A stretch of DNA of 64,000 nt from Opitutaceae bacterium (GTDB taxonomy: Bacteria > Verrucomicrobiota > Verrucomicrobiia > Opitutales > Opitutaceae), in contig JAWLBB010000001.1 of the NCBI GenBank assembly GCA_041395105.1, positions 1,054,001 through 1,118,000 of the forward strand. The letters run 5' to 3'. This document shows positions 8,952 to 17,175 of the stretch, piece by piece. How positions within the stretch are numbered: position 1 is the stretch's first letter; every line of letters begins with the position of its first letter. Under the pieces are notes generated by a model. That model had not been told where the DNA came from. It searched no databases and saw nothing but the letters and a program-made list of their open reading frames with translations. A program made the position numbers and the translations under genes.

Positions 8952-9848
8952 ATGAAGCACGACAATGAAGACACAACCAGGTCGCTTGGAGTGAGCCGCC
9001 GCAGGATTTCGGGGTCGATCAACATTCAGAATGTTGGCTCTGCCTTGCCTGCAATCATGAAGAACGAGCGGAGGATGATCTTTGCCTCCGTCGTCTCAGG
9101 TATCGTCTTGGCAGTTGTCGGGTTGCACCCTTTGATAGAGTTATTCCACTGGTGGCGGACAGGACCCGAAGGCGGCGCGCCAGTCTTGCGGGACCTTTTG
9201 GGCCCTTCAATCTCGGCATTCAGTTTGGAAATGGCCCCAATGACAGCGGTGATTGTCGTTGGTGGTGGCCTCGCCGGACTGCTCTTTGCCGTCCTACAGA
9301 TACGTCTATTCAGATGGCGTTCGGTCAATCATGAAACCCGGACAATGGATAAGGAAGACTTGATGGAAATTATCCGGATTGGGGAGAGTGAGCGGATCGA
9401 ATTTAAGTCGTCTCTTCGATGGGACGAAAGATTGGAACGGGTCAACAAGAAGCTCGAGCTTGCGATCGCAAAATCAGTCGCTGGATTCATGAACCGGGAT
9501 GGTGGAGAACTTCTGATTGGAGTGGGCGATCATGGCGAAATCAAAGGGATAGAGCGAGACTGCCAAACTCTGAGTCGTTCCGACTGGGATGGGTTTGAGC
9601 GCTCTTTGATGAACATGGTGACCGATAGATTGGGAGCGGTAGCCTCTACGTTAATCAGGAATCGGAAATACGGATTAGATTCAAAGAGCGTTTGTCGCGT
9701 CTCCGTGCAACCGGCAACCGAGCCAGTCTTCTGCAAGGATGGCAACATCGAGCGCTATTATGTCCGGACGGGAAACACAACCCGTGAACTAGATGCGCAT
9801 GAGGCTGTTGACTATATCACAAGGAGGCACGGGGCGGTTGCTCGATAG
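8952..9848 (+). CDS. Membrane-anchored AlbA_2/Schlafen-type putative DNA-binding protein
   Basis: 298 residues. Two membrane helices (about residues 40-60 and 96-116) are followed by a C-terminal AlbA_2 (formerly AAA_4) domain from about residue 130: ESERIEFKSSL, LAIAKSVAGFMNRDGGELLI and GVGDHGEIKGIERD, ending YYVRTGNTTRELDAHEAVDY. EFKSS and the GG-LLIGV strand are the family signature. Such domains bind nucleic acid or nucleotides and occur in regulators and some defence proteins. Membrane tethering is less common. An AAGGAGATGAG ribosome site is about 13 bp upstream. The gene diverges from the CnrYXH-like operon. Function unknown. Confidence 0.82.
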   Translation: MKHDNEDTTRSLGVSRRRISGSINIQNVGSALPAIMKNERRMIFASVVSGIVLAVVGLHPLIELFHWWRTGPEGGAPVLRDLLGPSISAFSLEMAPMTAVIVVGGGLAGLLFAVLQIRLFRWRSVNHETRTMDKEDLMEIIRIGESERIEFKSSLRWDERLERVNKKLELAIAKSVAGFMNRDGGELLIGVGDHGEIKGIERDCQTLSRSDWDGFERSLMNMVTDRLGAVASTLIRNRKYGLDSKSVCRVSVQPATEPVFCKDGNIERYYVRTGNTTRELDAHEAVDYITRRHGAVAR

Positions 9849-10026
9849 GATCTGAACCCGAAGTGAGGGATGGCTGGCCGATTGGCGTTTAACCTATTGA
9901 GAACAGCAAGACCTTGAGGTCCACGGTGACCTTCTCGGCGTGGGATCAGCTCAGATTTGTCTGAAGCGTTCGGCGAGGCGCCGTGGGGTCGGTCAAGAAT
10001 TCCCGAAACAGTCAGTATAAAACAAA

Positions 10027-10596
10027 ATGAAGACTAATTACCCGAAGCTGATGATTGCGATGCTCCTGAGTATTCCAAGCACTCTGATTGGTGAAAGCGG
10101 GGCGAATGAGGAGCTGATGCCCGTTCCTATCGGGCACTCAGATGGAGCTTCTGTCGCGGAGCCAAACACCGAAGGGTTGAGAGGGACTGGCAACAGCCAA
10201 GAGGTGACGCGGCAATCGGATCAGGCGCTTGAAGTCAACCGGCGCAGTACGATGATTGTAAATACTGGGATTTCCCGTAGTGACCCGTCGGTGGTCCTGG
10301 GGCTTGCCGAGGAGCTATCTCTTTCCGATGATCAGGTGCTGGTTCTCAAGGCACTCGCGGCCGTCGCGCGACAGAAAGCAAGATCAGTTCTCTCGGACGA
10401 ACAGCGAACTCAGTTGGATGTCCTTCCATCCGCGCCGGAGTCGATGAGGGAGATGCACGAGAGGTTGATGGCTGAACTGCCAGAGATGGGTGTCGGTCAA
10501 GCAGGCCCCGGCGGGATGGATTCATGTCCCGTTTTCCAGATGATGATGGAGGAACTGGAGGCTGTTCTGGGCGAGATGGCAGAGCATCGACACTAG
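10027..10596 (+). CDS. Secreted Met-rich protein, possibly Spy/CpxP-like
   Basis: 189 residues with a signal peptide (MKTNYPKLMIAMLLSIPSTL, cleavage near GES). The middle is helical: LGLAEELSLSDDQVLVLKAL and ARSVLSDEQRTQLDVLP. The LSDDQ...LSDEQRTQL pattern recalls the helical LTxxQ repeats of Spy/CpxP/ZraP periplasmic proteins, which are common in metal stress. The last 50 residues are rich in Met, His and acidic residues with a single Cys (MDSCPVFQMMMEELEAVLGE, ending EHRH), consistent with soft-metal binding. Assignment is by pattern only. It precedes the methyltransferase cluster on the same strand. Confidence 0.68.
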   Translation: MKTNYPKLMIAMLLSIPSTLIGESGANEELMPVPIGHSDGASVAEPNTEGLRGTGNSQEVTRQSDQALEVNRRSTMIVNTGISRSDPSVVLGLAEELSLSDDQVLVLKALAAVARQKARSVLSDEQRTQLDVLPSAPESMREMHERLMAELPEMGVGQAGPGGMDSCPVFQMMMEELEAVLGEMAEHRH

Positions 10597-10691
10597 AGCG
10601 TCCACGAGCATTTTCCGCTAGAGGGCCCGAAAGGGAGAAGATTGGCGGTGATTATCTATCTGCGAGTTTCGCTAAAGAACCTACAATCTCG

Positions 10692-11282
10692 ATGAGAAAG
10701 AGTAAGAGCGAGAAGCGTTGCGATGATTACGATCAGTTCTCTGAAGAGTATGATGCTTGGGATGCCGAACATCGTTCGGTGGAGCGGCAAAGGCGCTCAC
10801 TCGTCCGTTCGTTGAAGGGCAAGATTCTGGAGGTAGGAGTCGGAACCGGAGCCAATCTCGAATATTATCCTGAGGGAGCTGACGTAACGGGCATTGATGT
10901 TAGCACTGGCATGCTGGAAAAGGCGGTCATGCGGGCACGGGCCCGTGACTGCTGCAACATTAAACTCCTCAACGCGGATGCTGAGAATATCCCGTTTCTT
11001 GACGACACCTTTGATGCGGTCGTCGGGACCTTTGTTTTCTGTTCATTTGAGGATCCTTTACGAGCGGCAAGGGAGGTGAAGCGGGTAGTCAAATCCGGTG
11101 GGGTGTTCGTGACACTTGGCTATCACACTAAAATGGTAGCCAAAATCCTGCAGGAATCGGGTTGGATCATCCGGTCGCAGCTGGAATGGGATTCCGTCGA
11201 TCGACCGATCGGGAAGATCGTGGCACGCAAGACGGTCGATTCAATCTGGGGCGTCGGGAGCATCGGAGACCACTCCAAATGA
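10692..11282 (+). CDS. Class I SAM-dependent methyltransferase
   Basis: 196 residues. The Rossmann SAM site is ILEVGVGTGANLEYYP (motif I), VTGIDVSTGML (acidic end of beta-2), NADAENIPFLDDTFDAVVGT (motifs II/III) and the post-motif LRAAREVKRVVKSGGVFV. The sequence resembles small PmtA/UbiE-type methyltransferases that act on phospholipid head groups or quinones. I chose the ATG at 10692 because methyltransferase homology begins right after it; the frame extends upstream to 10524 over the end of the previous gene. It is the first of three methyltransferases in a co-directional run with a membrane spermidine-synthase-like protein and a cardiolipin synthase. The substrate is not known. Confidence 0.87.
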   Translation: MRKSKSEKRCDDYDQFSEEYDAWDAEHRSVERQRRSLVRSLKGKILEVGVGTGANLEYYPEGADVTGIDVSTGMLEKAVMRARARDCCNIKLLNADAENIPFLDDTFDAVVGTFVFCSFEDPLRAAREVKRVVKSGGVFVTLGYHTKMVAKILQESGWIIRSQLEWDSVDRPIGKIVARKTVDSIWGVGSIGDHSK

Positions 11283-11352
11283 ATCCACACCAGCGGAATA
11301 GTGTCCGGAGTGGGCGCTCTGGCCACATCTTGACGATCCGATCGCGAAGGAG

Positions 11353-13809
11353 GTGAACATTACCGAAACGATTCCAGATCAACATGCGGCGGGCATCGAA
11401 GCCGTTCGCAGCGATGCCCTTCGCTTCGATTTGTGGGCGGTTGTTTTCGTATTATCGGCCGGCATGTTCGGCTACGAGATTCTGCTTACGCGCATCGCCT
11501 CGGTACTACTGACAACCGATCACTTGTTTCTAGTTCTTGCCTTTGCGCTGCTTGGCCTCGCCTTGGGGGCCATTGTTGACTACCATATCGCGGTACGACG
11601 GGGACAGGTCGTGAAGAGCCCACCAGGCCTGTGGCTGACCTGGAACGGCGCCGTAATCGTCGTGTCGATCATTGCGTTGGTCAGACTCGGGCCGAGCGGC
11701 GGAGCTGCCGTACTTGCGGTATCAGCGGCACTGCCGTTTGCCAGTGCCGGAATGATCTTCTCGCGGTTGTTTCGACTTTACCCCGGGCTGACGGGCAGTC
11801 TCTATGGCGCCGATCTGCTCGGTGCCGCCGCGGGTGCGCTTCTCGTTCCGGCGAGTTTGAGTGCGATGGGACCGGTACAGACGATCATACTATACGCGGT
11901 GGTTCAGGCAGGCGTGGGAACGGTCTTGATCATCCCGACGAGAAGGGGCCGGTTGGGGTTGATGGCGGCGGCCGTTGCTGTGCTCGCCGGCGGTGTGTTT
12001 GTCTTCAATTGGCACGACGGCCTCGTCGGCCCGATTCCGGTCGGGCGCAGTGTAAACAAAGATCTGTATCGTCTTTCAGCGTCGGCGGTGGGTGAAGTCG
12101 AAACGGTTGATTCGAGGTGGAGTAATTTTGGTCGCACCGACCTCGTAAGGTTCGCCCGTGAGCCTGATTCGATGTCCATCTTTATCGACGGCGCTGCGGG
12201 TACGCCGATGTTTCGCTTCGACGGGGATCTCAGTGCTCGATCGGTCGCGTTGCGCAACGTAAATCGCGCTTCTGCAGGTGCGCTGCCGCTTGCGCTGCTT
12301 GAGAGCGATCAGAAGGACAATGCCCTGATTATCGGGCCTGGCGGCGGGCGGGACGTACTCCTGGCTTTGCAAGCTGGCTTCAAGCGAATCACCGCGGTCG
12401 ATGTCAACCCGCAGATGATCGAGATTGTCAAAGCCAACGAGGCATTTAATGGCGGCCTCTACACAAAGTTCGACAATGTGGATATCATCGTCGATGAGGG
12501 GCGTCGGTATCTGAGGGCGAGCAAGGATCGTTACGATCTCATCACGCTGTTCATGCCGATCACCAAGAGCAGCCGCGGACTCAACGCATTCGCTCTTTCA
12601 GAAAACTACCTGTTCACAAAGGAGGCGTTTCGCGACTACCACGACCACCTCACTAGCGAAGGAATCGTGCTGATCATGGCCCACAGCATGGAGGAGGCTG
12701 TGAAGCTCACGACCACGGCTGTCGAGGCGTTGCAGGCGGAGGGGCTTTCGGTAGGCGAAGCGATGGATCACGTTTACCTGCTTGGATCACACACCATGCC
12801 TTACTTCGTGCTCACGAAACGACCGCTCGACGCGGCCCGGAGTGCACAGATTCACGCTCTGGCGCACGCGCCGACATTCGATTCCCGGTATTCCTACGTT
12901 CCGGGCGTTGAGCAGGATTGGAGTCCTTTGCCGGTTTCCGCTTCCGCGACCGGTGAAGTGTCGATGATGAACCCGCTACTCTACGATCTGGCGGAGGGAA
13001 ATTTGCCACTGGGGACGGTCGAACGCGGGCTCGGCCTAAACCTAGTTCCGGCGACGGATGACCGGCCGTTCTTCTCGCAGTTTGGTTTCGGTCCGCCCGG
13101 GCTTGTGTTGACGGTACTTTGGGTGTCGCTCGTGACCCTGGTTGCGGCCGTGATTATTCCGGAAAAGCGACTGTGCCGTCGCCTCGTGAAATCGGCGCGA
13201 GGATCCGGTGTGTGGCTGCCCGTGTGGTTTGCCGGCATTGGCGTGGGATTCATCGTGTTCGAACTCGTGCTGCTCCAGAAACTCGCGTTTCACCTCGGTG
13301 ATCCGTCGCGCAGCCTCATCCTGTTGCTGGCATCGCTGTTGATTGGAAGTGGTGTGGGAAGCCTGTTCACCGTTCGGATGGGCGAACGCGGGGCCGTTTT
13401 CGCCGGCATTCTCAGTGGTGCCGGCGCGATCGCGATCGCGTTTTTGCTCCCCGTGGTATTCCAGGTGCTGCAGACGGCATCACCCGCCGTAAAGTTGGCC
13501 GTCGCGGGCGCACTTTTGGTCGTTCAGGGCGTGCCAATGGGCATGATGTTTCCGATCGGACTGCGTGTGGCCGACCGCACCTTTGGTCCCGTCGCGGTGC
13601 CGTGGATGTGGGCGATCAACGGAGCGGCGTCGGTCGTCGGGAGTGCGCTCACCGTTGTATTGGCAATGACCGCCGGCTACAACTGGAGCCTGACCCTCGG
13701 GGTCGTCTGCTATGTATTAGCGGCGTTTGCGGCTTACCGAAGCACGCGCTCTTCTTCCCGATCAGGCGGGGAGTTGAAGGAAAATCAACTGGCCGGGAGG
13801 TTCACATGA
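11353..13809 (+). CDS. Membrane-embedded spermidine-synthase-like protein
   Basis: 818 residues in three parts: an N-terminal multi-helix membrane domain (about 7 helices, residues 25-220), a central aminopropyltransferase/methyltransferase-like Rossmann domain (NALIIGPGGGRDVLLALQAG, ITAVDVNPQMIEIVK, YDLITLFMP; residues 310-500), and a C-terminal membrane domain of about 6-7 helices. This is the fused MFS/spermidine-synthase-like arrangement; the substrate is unknown. The start is unusual: the GTG at 11353 is embedded in a perfect Shine-Dalgarno run (AAGGAGGTGA). Translation may really start at the ATT at 11359, which has suitable spacing. No in-frame ATG occurs before the first helix. It is followed 124 bp later by a second methyltransferase. 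Confidence 0.86.
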   Translation: MNITETIPDQHAAGIEAVRSDALRFDLWAVVFVLSAGMFGYEILLTRIASVLLTTDHLFLVLAFALLGLALGAIVDYHIAVRRGQVVKSPPGLWLTWNGAVIVVSIIALVRLGPSGGAAVLAVSAALPFASAGMIFSRLFRLYPGLTGSLYGADLLGAAAGALLVPASLSAMGPVQTIILYAVVQAGVGTVLIIPTRRGRLGLMAAAVAVLAGGVFVFNWHDGLVGPIPVGRSVNKDLYRLSASAVGEVETVDSRWSNFGRTDLVRFAREPDSMSIFIDGAAGTPMFRFDGDLSARSVALRNVNRASAGALPLALLESDQKDNALIIGPGGGRDVLLALQAGFKRITAVDVNPQMIEIVKANEAFNGGLYTKFDNVDIIVDEGRRYLRASKDRYDLITLFMPITKSSRGLNAFALSENYLFTKEAFRDYHDHLTSEGIVLIMAHSMEEAVKLTTTAVEALQAEGLSVGEAMDHVYLLGSHTMPYFVLTKRPLDAARSAQIHALAHAPTFDSRYSYVPGVEQDWSPLPVSASATGEVSMMNPLLYDLAEGNLPLGTVERGLGLNLVPATDDRPFFSQFGFGPPGLVLTVLWVSLVTLVAAVIIPEKRLCRRLVKSARGSGVWLPVWFAGIGVGFIVFELVLLQKLAFHLGDPSRSLILLLASLLIGSGVGSLFTVRMGERGAVFAGILSGAGAIAIAFLLPVVFQVLQTASPAVKLAVAGALLVVQGVPMGMMFPIGLRVADRTFGPVAVPWMWAINGAASVVGSALTVVLAMTAGYNWSLTLGVVCYVLAAFAAYRSTRSSSRSGGELKENQLAGRFT

Positions 13810-13933
13810 TCTCAGCTGCCTCGTGTCGCAGCGAGTTTGAAATCGTAGAGGTATTCCTGACGTGCTCGCTCCGTGTCGTTGCGCACGAGAGGTGTGTGGT
13901 CAGTCCGTCATCGCGAGTTGAATGGGAGATTCT

Positions 13934-14608
13934 ATGAATCACGAGAAAATCTCAACACGTGGCGCTAGACAACTGGACTCGATTCGTGAAGAATATGCCG
14001 GTATCGCCCGGGTCTACGATTCGCGCTGGTCATTCTACATCGCGGCCTCGACACGCGAAACAATCGCACGATTGAATATTCGGCCGTACGAACGAGTGCT
14101 TGATGTTGGGTGTGGTACGGGAATCATGCTTGCCCAGATTGGTCGACGATTCCCGACCGTCGACCTCGTGGGCGTCGATCCTGTGACCGAAATGCTGGCC
14201 ATCGCGCGGCAACGTCTGGGTGCGTCTGCGCGAGTCGTTCAGGGAGTTGCCGAGAGCCTTCCGCTCCCAGATCGTTGCGTGGACGTAGTGGTTTCCTGCA
14301 GTGCGCTCCACTATTTTGACGATCCTACGAAGTCATTTAGAGAAATGAAACGAGTGCTTCGGCCTGGAGGTCAGTTAGTAGTCACAGACTGGCGGCTGGA
14401 CTATTGGACTTTACCGTTCATCCGAATCTACCTCAGAGCGACCGGAAGGGTTCTGGGACGGATCTTTCGTTCGGATGAGCTGGTAGCACTTTTCGCGGAG
14501 ACGGGCTTTTCTCAGCCCAAGGTTGCGCGGTATAGGCTGAACTGGATGTGGGGTCTGATGACTGGAAACGCCAGAAAACGCGGCACCCAGAGCGGATGGT
14601 CTGAATAG
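13934..14608 (+). CDS. Class I SAM-dependent methyltransferase (UbiE/Methyltransf_11 type)
   Basis: 224 residues. SAM-binding motif I is VLDVGCGTGIMLAQIG, followed by VDLVGVDPVTEMLAIARQRL, VVQGVAESLPLPDRCVDVVV and REMKRVLRPGGQLVVTDW, which is textbook Methyltransf_11. The ATG at 13934 is preferred over the one 12 bp upstream because GGGAG lies 6 bp before it. The C-terminus is basic (NARKRGTQSGW). It ends 5 bp before the cardiolipin synthase start, so the two are very likely co-transcribed. A lipid or quinone substrate is suggested by the neighbours only. Confidence 0.87.
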   Translation: MNHEKISTRGARQLDSIREEYAGIARVYDSRWSFYIAASTRETIARLNIRPYERVLDVGCGTGIMLAQIGRRFPTVDLVGVDPVTEMLAIARQRLGASARVVQGVAESLPLPDRCVDVVVSCSALHYFDDPTKSFREMKRVLRPGGQLVVTDWRLDYWTLPFIRIYLRATGRVLGRIFRSDELVALFAETGFSQPKVARYRLNWMWGLMTGNARKRGTQSGWSE

Positions 14609-14613
14609 ATACT

Positions 14614-16062
14614 GTGCATTCCTTTCTGAGACTTTTGCTGGGTTCAACTCTCCACCCAAACCTCGCGGATTGGCTTGTCCTGGCTGCGGATCTGGTGGCC
14701 TTAGCCACAATTCCGTCGGTACTAGTTCGTCGTCACGGTCGGCCATTGGCCGCGTTGAGTTGGATCCTTGCTTTGTTGACTATTCCTTTCGGTGGTGTGT
14801 TCGGATGGTGGCTGCTAGGGCGCACACACTTGCGGCGGAAAACTGCGGAACGTCAGGCCTCTTCAGCGCGAATCTGCAAGGCGTGTCCATTCCCAGTTTC
14901 GACCGTGAAAGAGCTAGACAGCGATTTGCGTCAAATGCTTCCGTTCGCCGTTCAGGGTCGACGCTGGAAAGAGGGCGTATTTCCTCCTGCAAGCGGAACA
15001 GGAATTCAAGTGTTTGGCGATGGCCTTCTGGCTTTTACAGCAATGGAAGAGGCCATCGATAACGCCCGCCATGAGATTCGACTGTTGTTCTATATTTGGA
15101 ATGTCGACGAGACCGGGAGAAGATTCGCCAAGAAGCTGATCGAGCGTTCAAGGTCGGGCGTCAGCATTCGAGTGCTTTTGGACGGATTTGGCTGTCGTCC
15201 GTTTCTGAGGATCCTCGCCCCATCGATGCGCCAGGCAGGAATAGAGATCGAGTCTTTTGCGTCTCATTTCTGGACACCGACCTGGAACTTTCGGAATCAC
15301 CGCAAGCTTCTTCTGGTTGACGGGAGTTCCGCCTTTACTGGCGGAATGAACATTGGTTCCGAGTACGAGCTGGATTGGCGCGATCTGATGCTCGAGTTCC
15401 ACGGGGCCGTTGTTTACAATTTGGATGACGTATTTCGTGAGGACTGGGGATATGCCTGCGGTCGAACCTTGGATAGGATTCGTGGGGGGCTGGCCGAGGT
15501 ATCCGATCGTCAAACAGGTGTTTGCACGGTCGTGGCCAGCGGTCCCGATCGATCAAGGAATCGAGTTCACGACGGCTTTTTCCTTTCCATCTCCAGTGCG
15601 CGAGCTCGGGTGTGGTTGTCCAGCCCGTATTTCATTCCTAGCCCGCCTATAACGGCTTCGCTCTGTGGTGCCGCGCAGAGAGGAGTTGATGTTCGGCTGC
15701 TCTTGCCGCATCGCGGCCAGTTCGACCTTCTCGGTCTGGTTGCCCAATCCTATCTTCCGGATCTCATAGATGAAGGTGTTCGCGTCTTTGAGTACCTGCC
15801 ACGTTTCCTGCACGCCAAATCGCTTATCGTCGACGATCGCATGGCATTTGTCGGGAGCGCGAATACAGACTCGCGCAGCTTCCGGCTGAACTTCGAACTC
15901 GGCTGCTTTATTCAATCCCATGAGGTCAATTCGTCACTTTCTGAGCTGTATGAGTCGAACCTTAGCGAAAGCGTGGAGATTAGGGCAATCGACCTCGCGT
16001 CCAGACCGATATGGATGACGTGCATGGAGTCCGCAGCCCAACTCTTGAGCCCACTGCTCTAG
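14614..16062 (+). CDS. Cardiolipin synthase (phospholipase D family)
   Basis: 482 residues, the usual length of Cls-type enzymes that condense two phosphatidylglycerols into cardiolipin. Two N-terminal membrane helices (LADWLVLAADLVALATIP, and WILALLTIPFGGVFGWWLLG) are followed by two PLD domains with complete HKD motifs: HRKLLLVDG at about residue 229 with GGMNIGSEY, and HAKSLIVDD at about residue 400 with GSANTDSRSFRLNFE. GTG start, 5 bp after the previous gene; the next gene starts 2 bp after its stop. A tight operon with methyltransferases suggests membrane lipid remodelling. Confidence 0.91.
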   Translation: MHSFLRLLLGSTLHPNLADWLVLAADLVALATIPSVLVRRHGRPLAALSWILALLTIPFGGVFGWWLLGRTHLRRKTAERQASSARICKACPFPVSTVKELDSDLRQMLPFAVQGRRWKEGVFPPASGTGIQVFGDGLLAFTAMEEAIDNARHEIRLLFYIWNVDETGRRFAKKLIERSRSGVSIRVLLDGFGCRPFLRILAPSMRQAGIEIESFASHFWTPTWNFRNHRKLLLVDGSSAFTGGMNIGSEYELDWRDLMLEFHGAVVYNLDDVFREDWGYACGRTLDRIRGGLAEVSDRQTGVCTVVASGPDRSRNRVHDGFFLSISSARARVWLSSPYFIPSPPITASLCGAAQRGVDVRLLLPHRGQFDLLGLVAQSYLPDLIDEGVRVFEYLPRFLHAKSLIVDDRMAFVGSANTDSRSFRLNFELGCFIQSHEVNSSLSELYESNLSESVEIRAIDLASRPIWMTCMESAAQLLSPLL

Positions 16063-16064
16063 CC

Positions 16065-17042
16065 ATGAATCGTCGCGAAAGGGAAATTCTGGATTATGTG
16101 GCGATGGATCAACGCGGTTCGACTCCGGCAATCGTTGTCACCTGTTACGACTTCTTCGACCGACTCTTCCCGGAATGTGGAATCGATGACTTCACGGAGG
16201 GAATCTACTGCGGCGACCCTTCGCTGCCCTATGAAGAGGCGCAACGTAACCAGCACGATTGGCTGCTCGATCGGGCCGAGTGCGTTGCTGGTACCGTCTT
16301 ACTTGACATTGGTTGTGGAAGCGGAAGCTTGCTCGAACATGCTCGTGAGAGAGGCTGCGGTGCAGTTGGGATAAACGTCTCGCCTCGGCAGGTTGTTCGG
16401 TGCCGCAAGCGAGGCCTCGACGTTCGTCTTCTCGACTATCGTTCAATCGGCCAGGAATGGAATGATCAATTCGATGCGATCATCGCAAATGGATCTGTCG
16501 AGCATTTCGTGCAACCTCGCGATGTGTTGGAGGATCGAGCAGATACGATCTATGAGGAGATGTTCAGACTCTGCCGTCGGTTGCTGGACCCGGCCTCGAT
16601 GTCACGACGACTCGTTACGACCATTATTCACTTTGATCGATTTGTGCCTGATCCTCGCGAGCTTCTCCGCAGTCCGTTCAATTTCGATTGGGGATCGGAT
16701 CTTTTCCATGCAGCTCTACTGGAGAAGACCATGGGCGGATACTATCCTGTGGAGGGACAACTTGAGCGATGTGCGCAACCCTTCTTTGACTTGATTTCTC
16801 AGGAGGACGGGACCGAAGACTATCGAAGGACCTCGGAGGAGTGGTTGGCGAGAGTGCGTCGAAACCTACTTTCCTTCAGTCGAGGATGGGGTATTTGGAG
16901 AGATCTTCTGCCGTTTGTAGTGCGTCACCCGAGCCAGAGTCTGCTTTCACTGCTTCTTCTATCATCGGAGTCGTGGCAGTGGCAGTTCCGGGGGAAGCGC
17001 CCGCCAACGAAGCTCCTGCGGCAGACTTGGCGTGCACGTTGA
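16065..17042 (+). CDS. Cyclopropane-fatty-acid-synthase-like SAM methyltransferase
   Basis: 325 residues. Similar to the CFA-synthase-like branch of class I methyltransferases: DDFTEGIYCGDPSLPYEEAQ, then LLDIGCGSGSLLEHARERG (motif I), GINVSPRQVVRCRKRGLDVR and FDAIIANGSVEHFVQPRD. CFA synthases add methylene or methyl groups to unsaturated phospholipid acyl chains; this branch is shorter and its substrate is unproven. The start at 16065 is 2 bp after the cardiolipin synthase stop, which is preferred; an in-frame ATG at 16011 would overlap it. The C-terminus is basic and Arg-rich (WQFRGKRPPTKLLRQTWRAR). Confidence 0.84.
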   Translation: MNRREREILDYVAMDQRGSTPAIVVTCYDFFDRLFPECGIDDFTEGIYCGDPSLPYEEAQRNQHDWLLDRAECVAGTVLLDIGCGSGSLLEHARERGCGAVGINVSPRQVVRCRKRGLDVRLLDYRSIGQEWNDQFDAIIANGSVEHFVQPRDVLEDRADTIYEEMFRLCRRLLDPASMSRRLVTTIIHFDRFVPDPRELLRSPFNFDWGSDLFHAALLEKTMGGYYPVEGQLERCAQPFFDLISQEDGTEDYRRTSEEWLARVRRNLLSFSRGWGIWRDLLPFVVRHPSQSLLSLLLLSSESWQWQFRGKRPPTKLLRQTWRAR

Positions 17043-17175
17043 ACCTGACCAGCGTAAGAGTGGCGGAGATGCGCTTCGATCTGCCGACATTGGGGATTTG
17101 TTAGTGGATGAGTCTCTCCCATTTTCCGTCTGTCTCTTTCTGAGGGAAAATCGCGCGGGATTCGTTGAATCAGAA

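Noticed and set aside
8718..8960. 80-codon frame on the minus strand
   Set aside because: Ser/Pro/Thr-rich low-complexity translation, no ribosome site, in a divergent promoter region.
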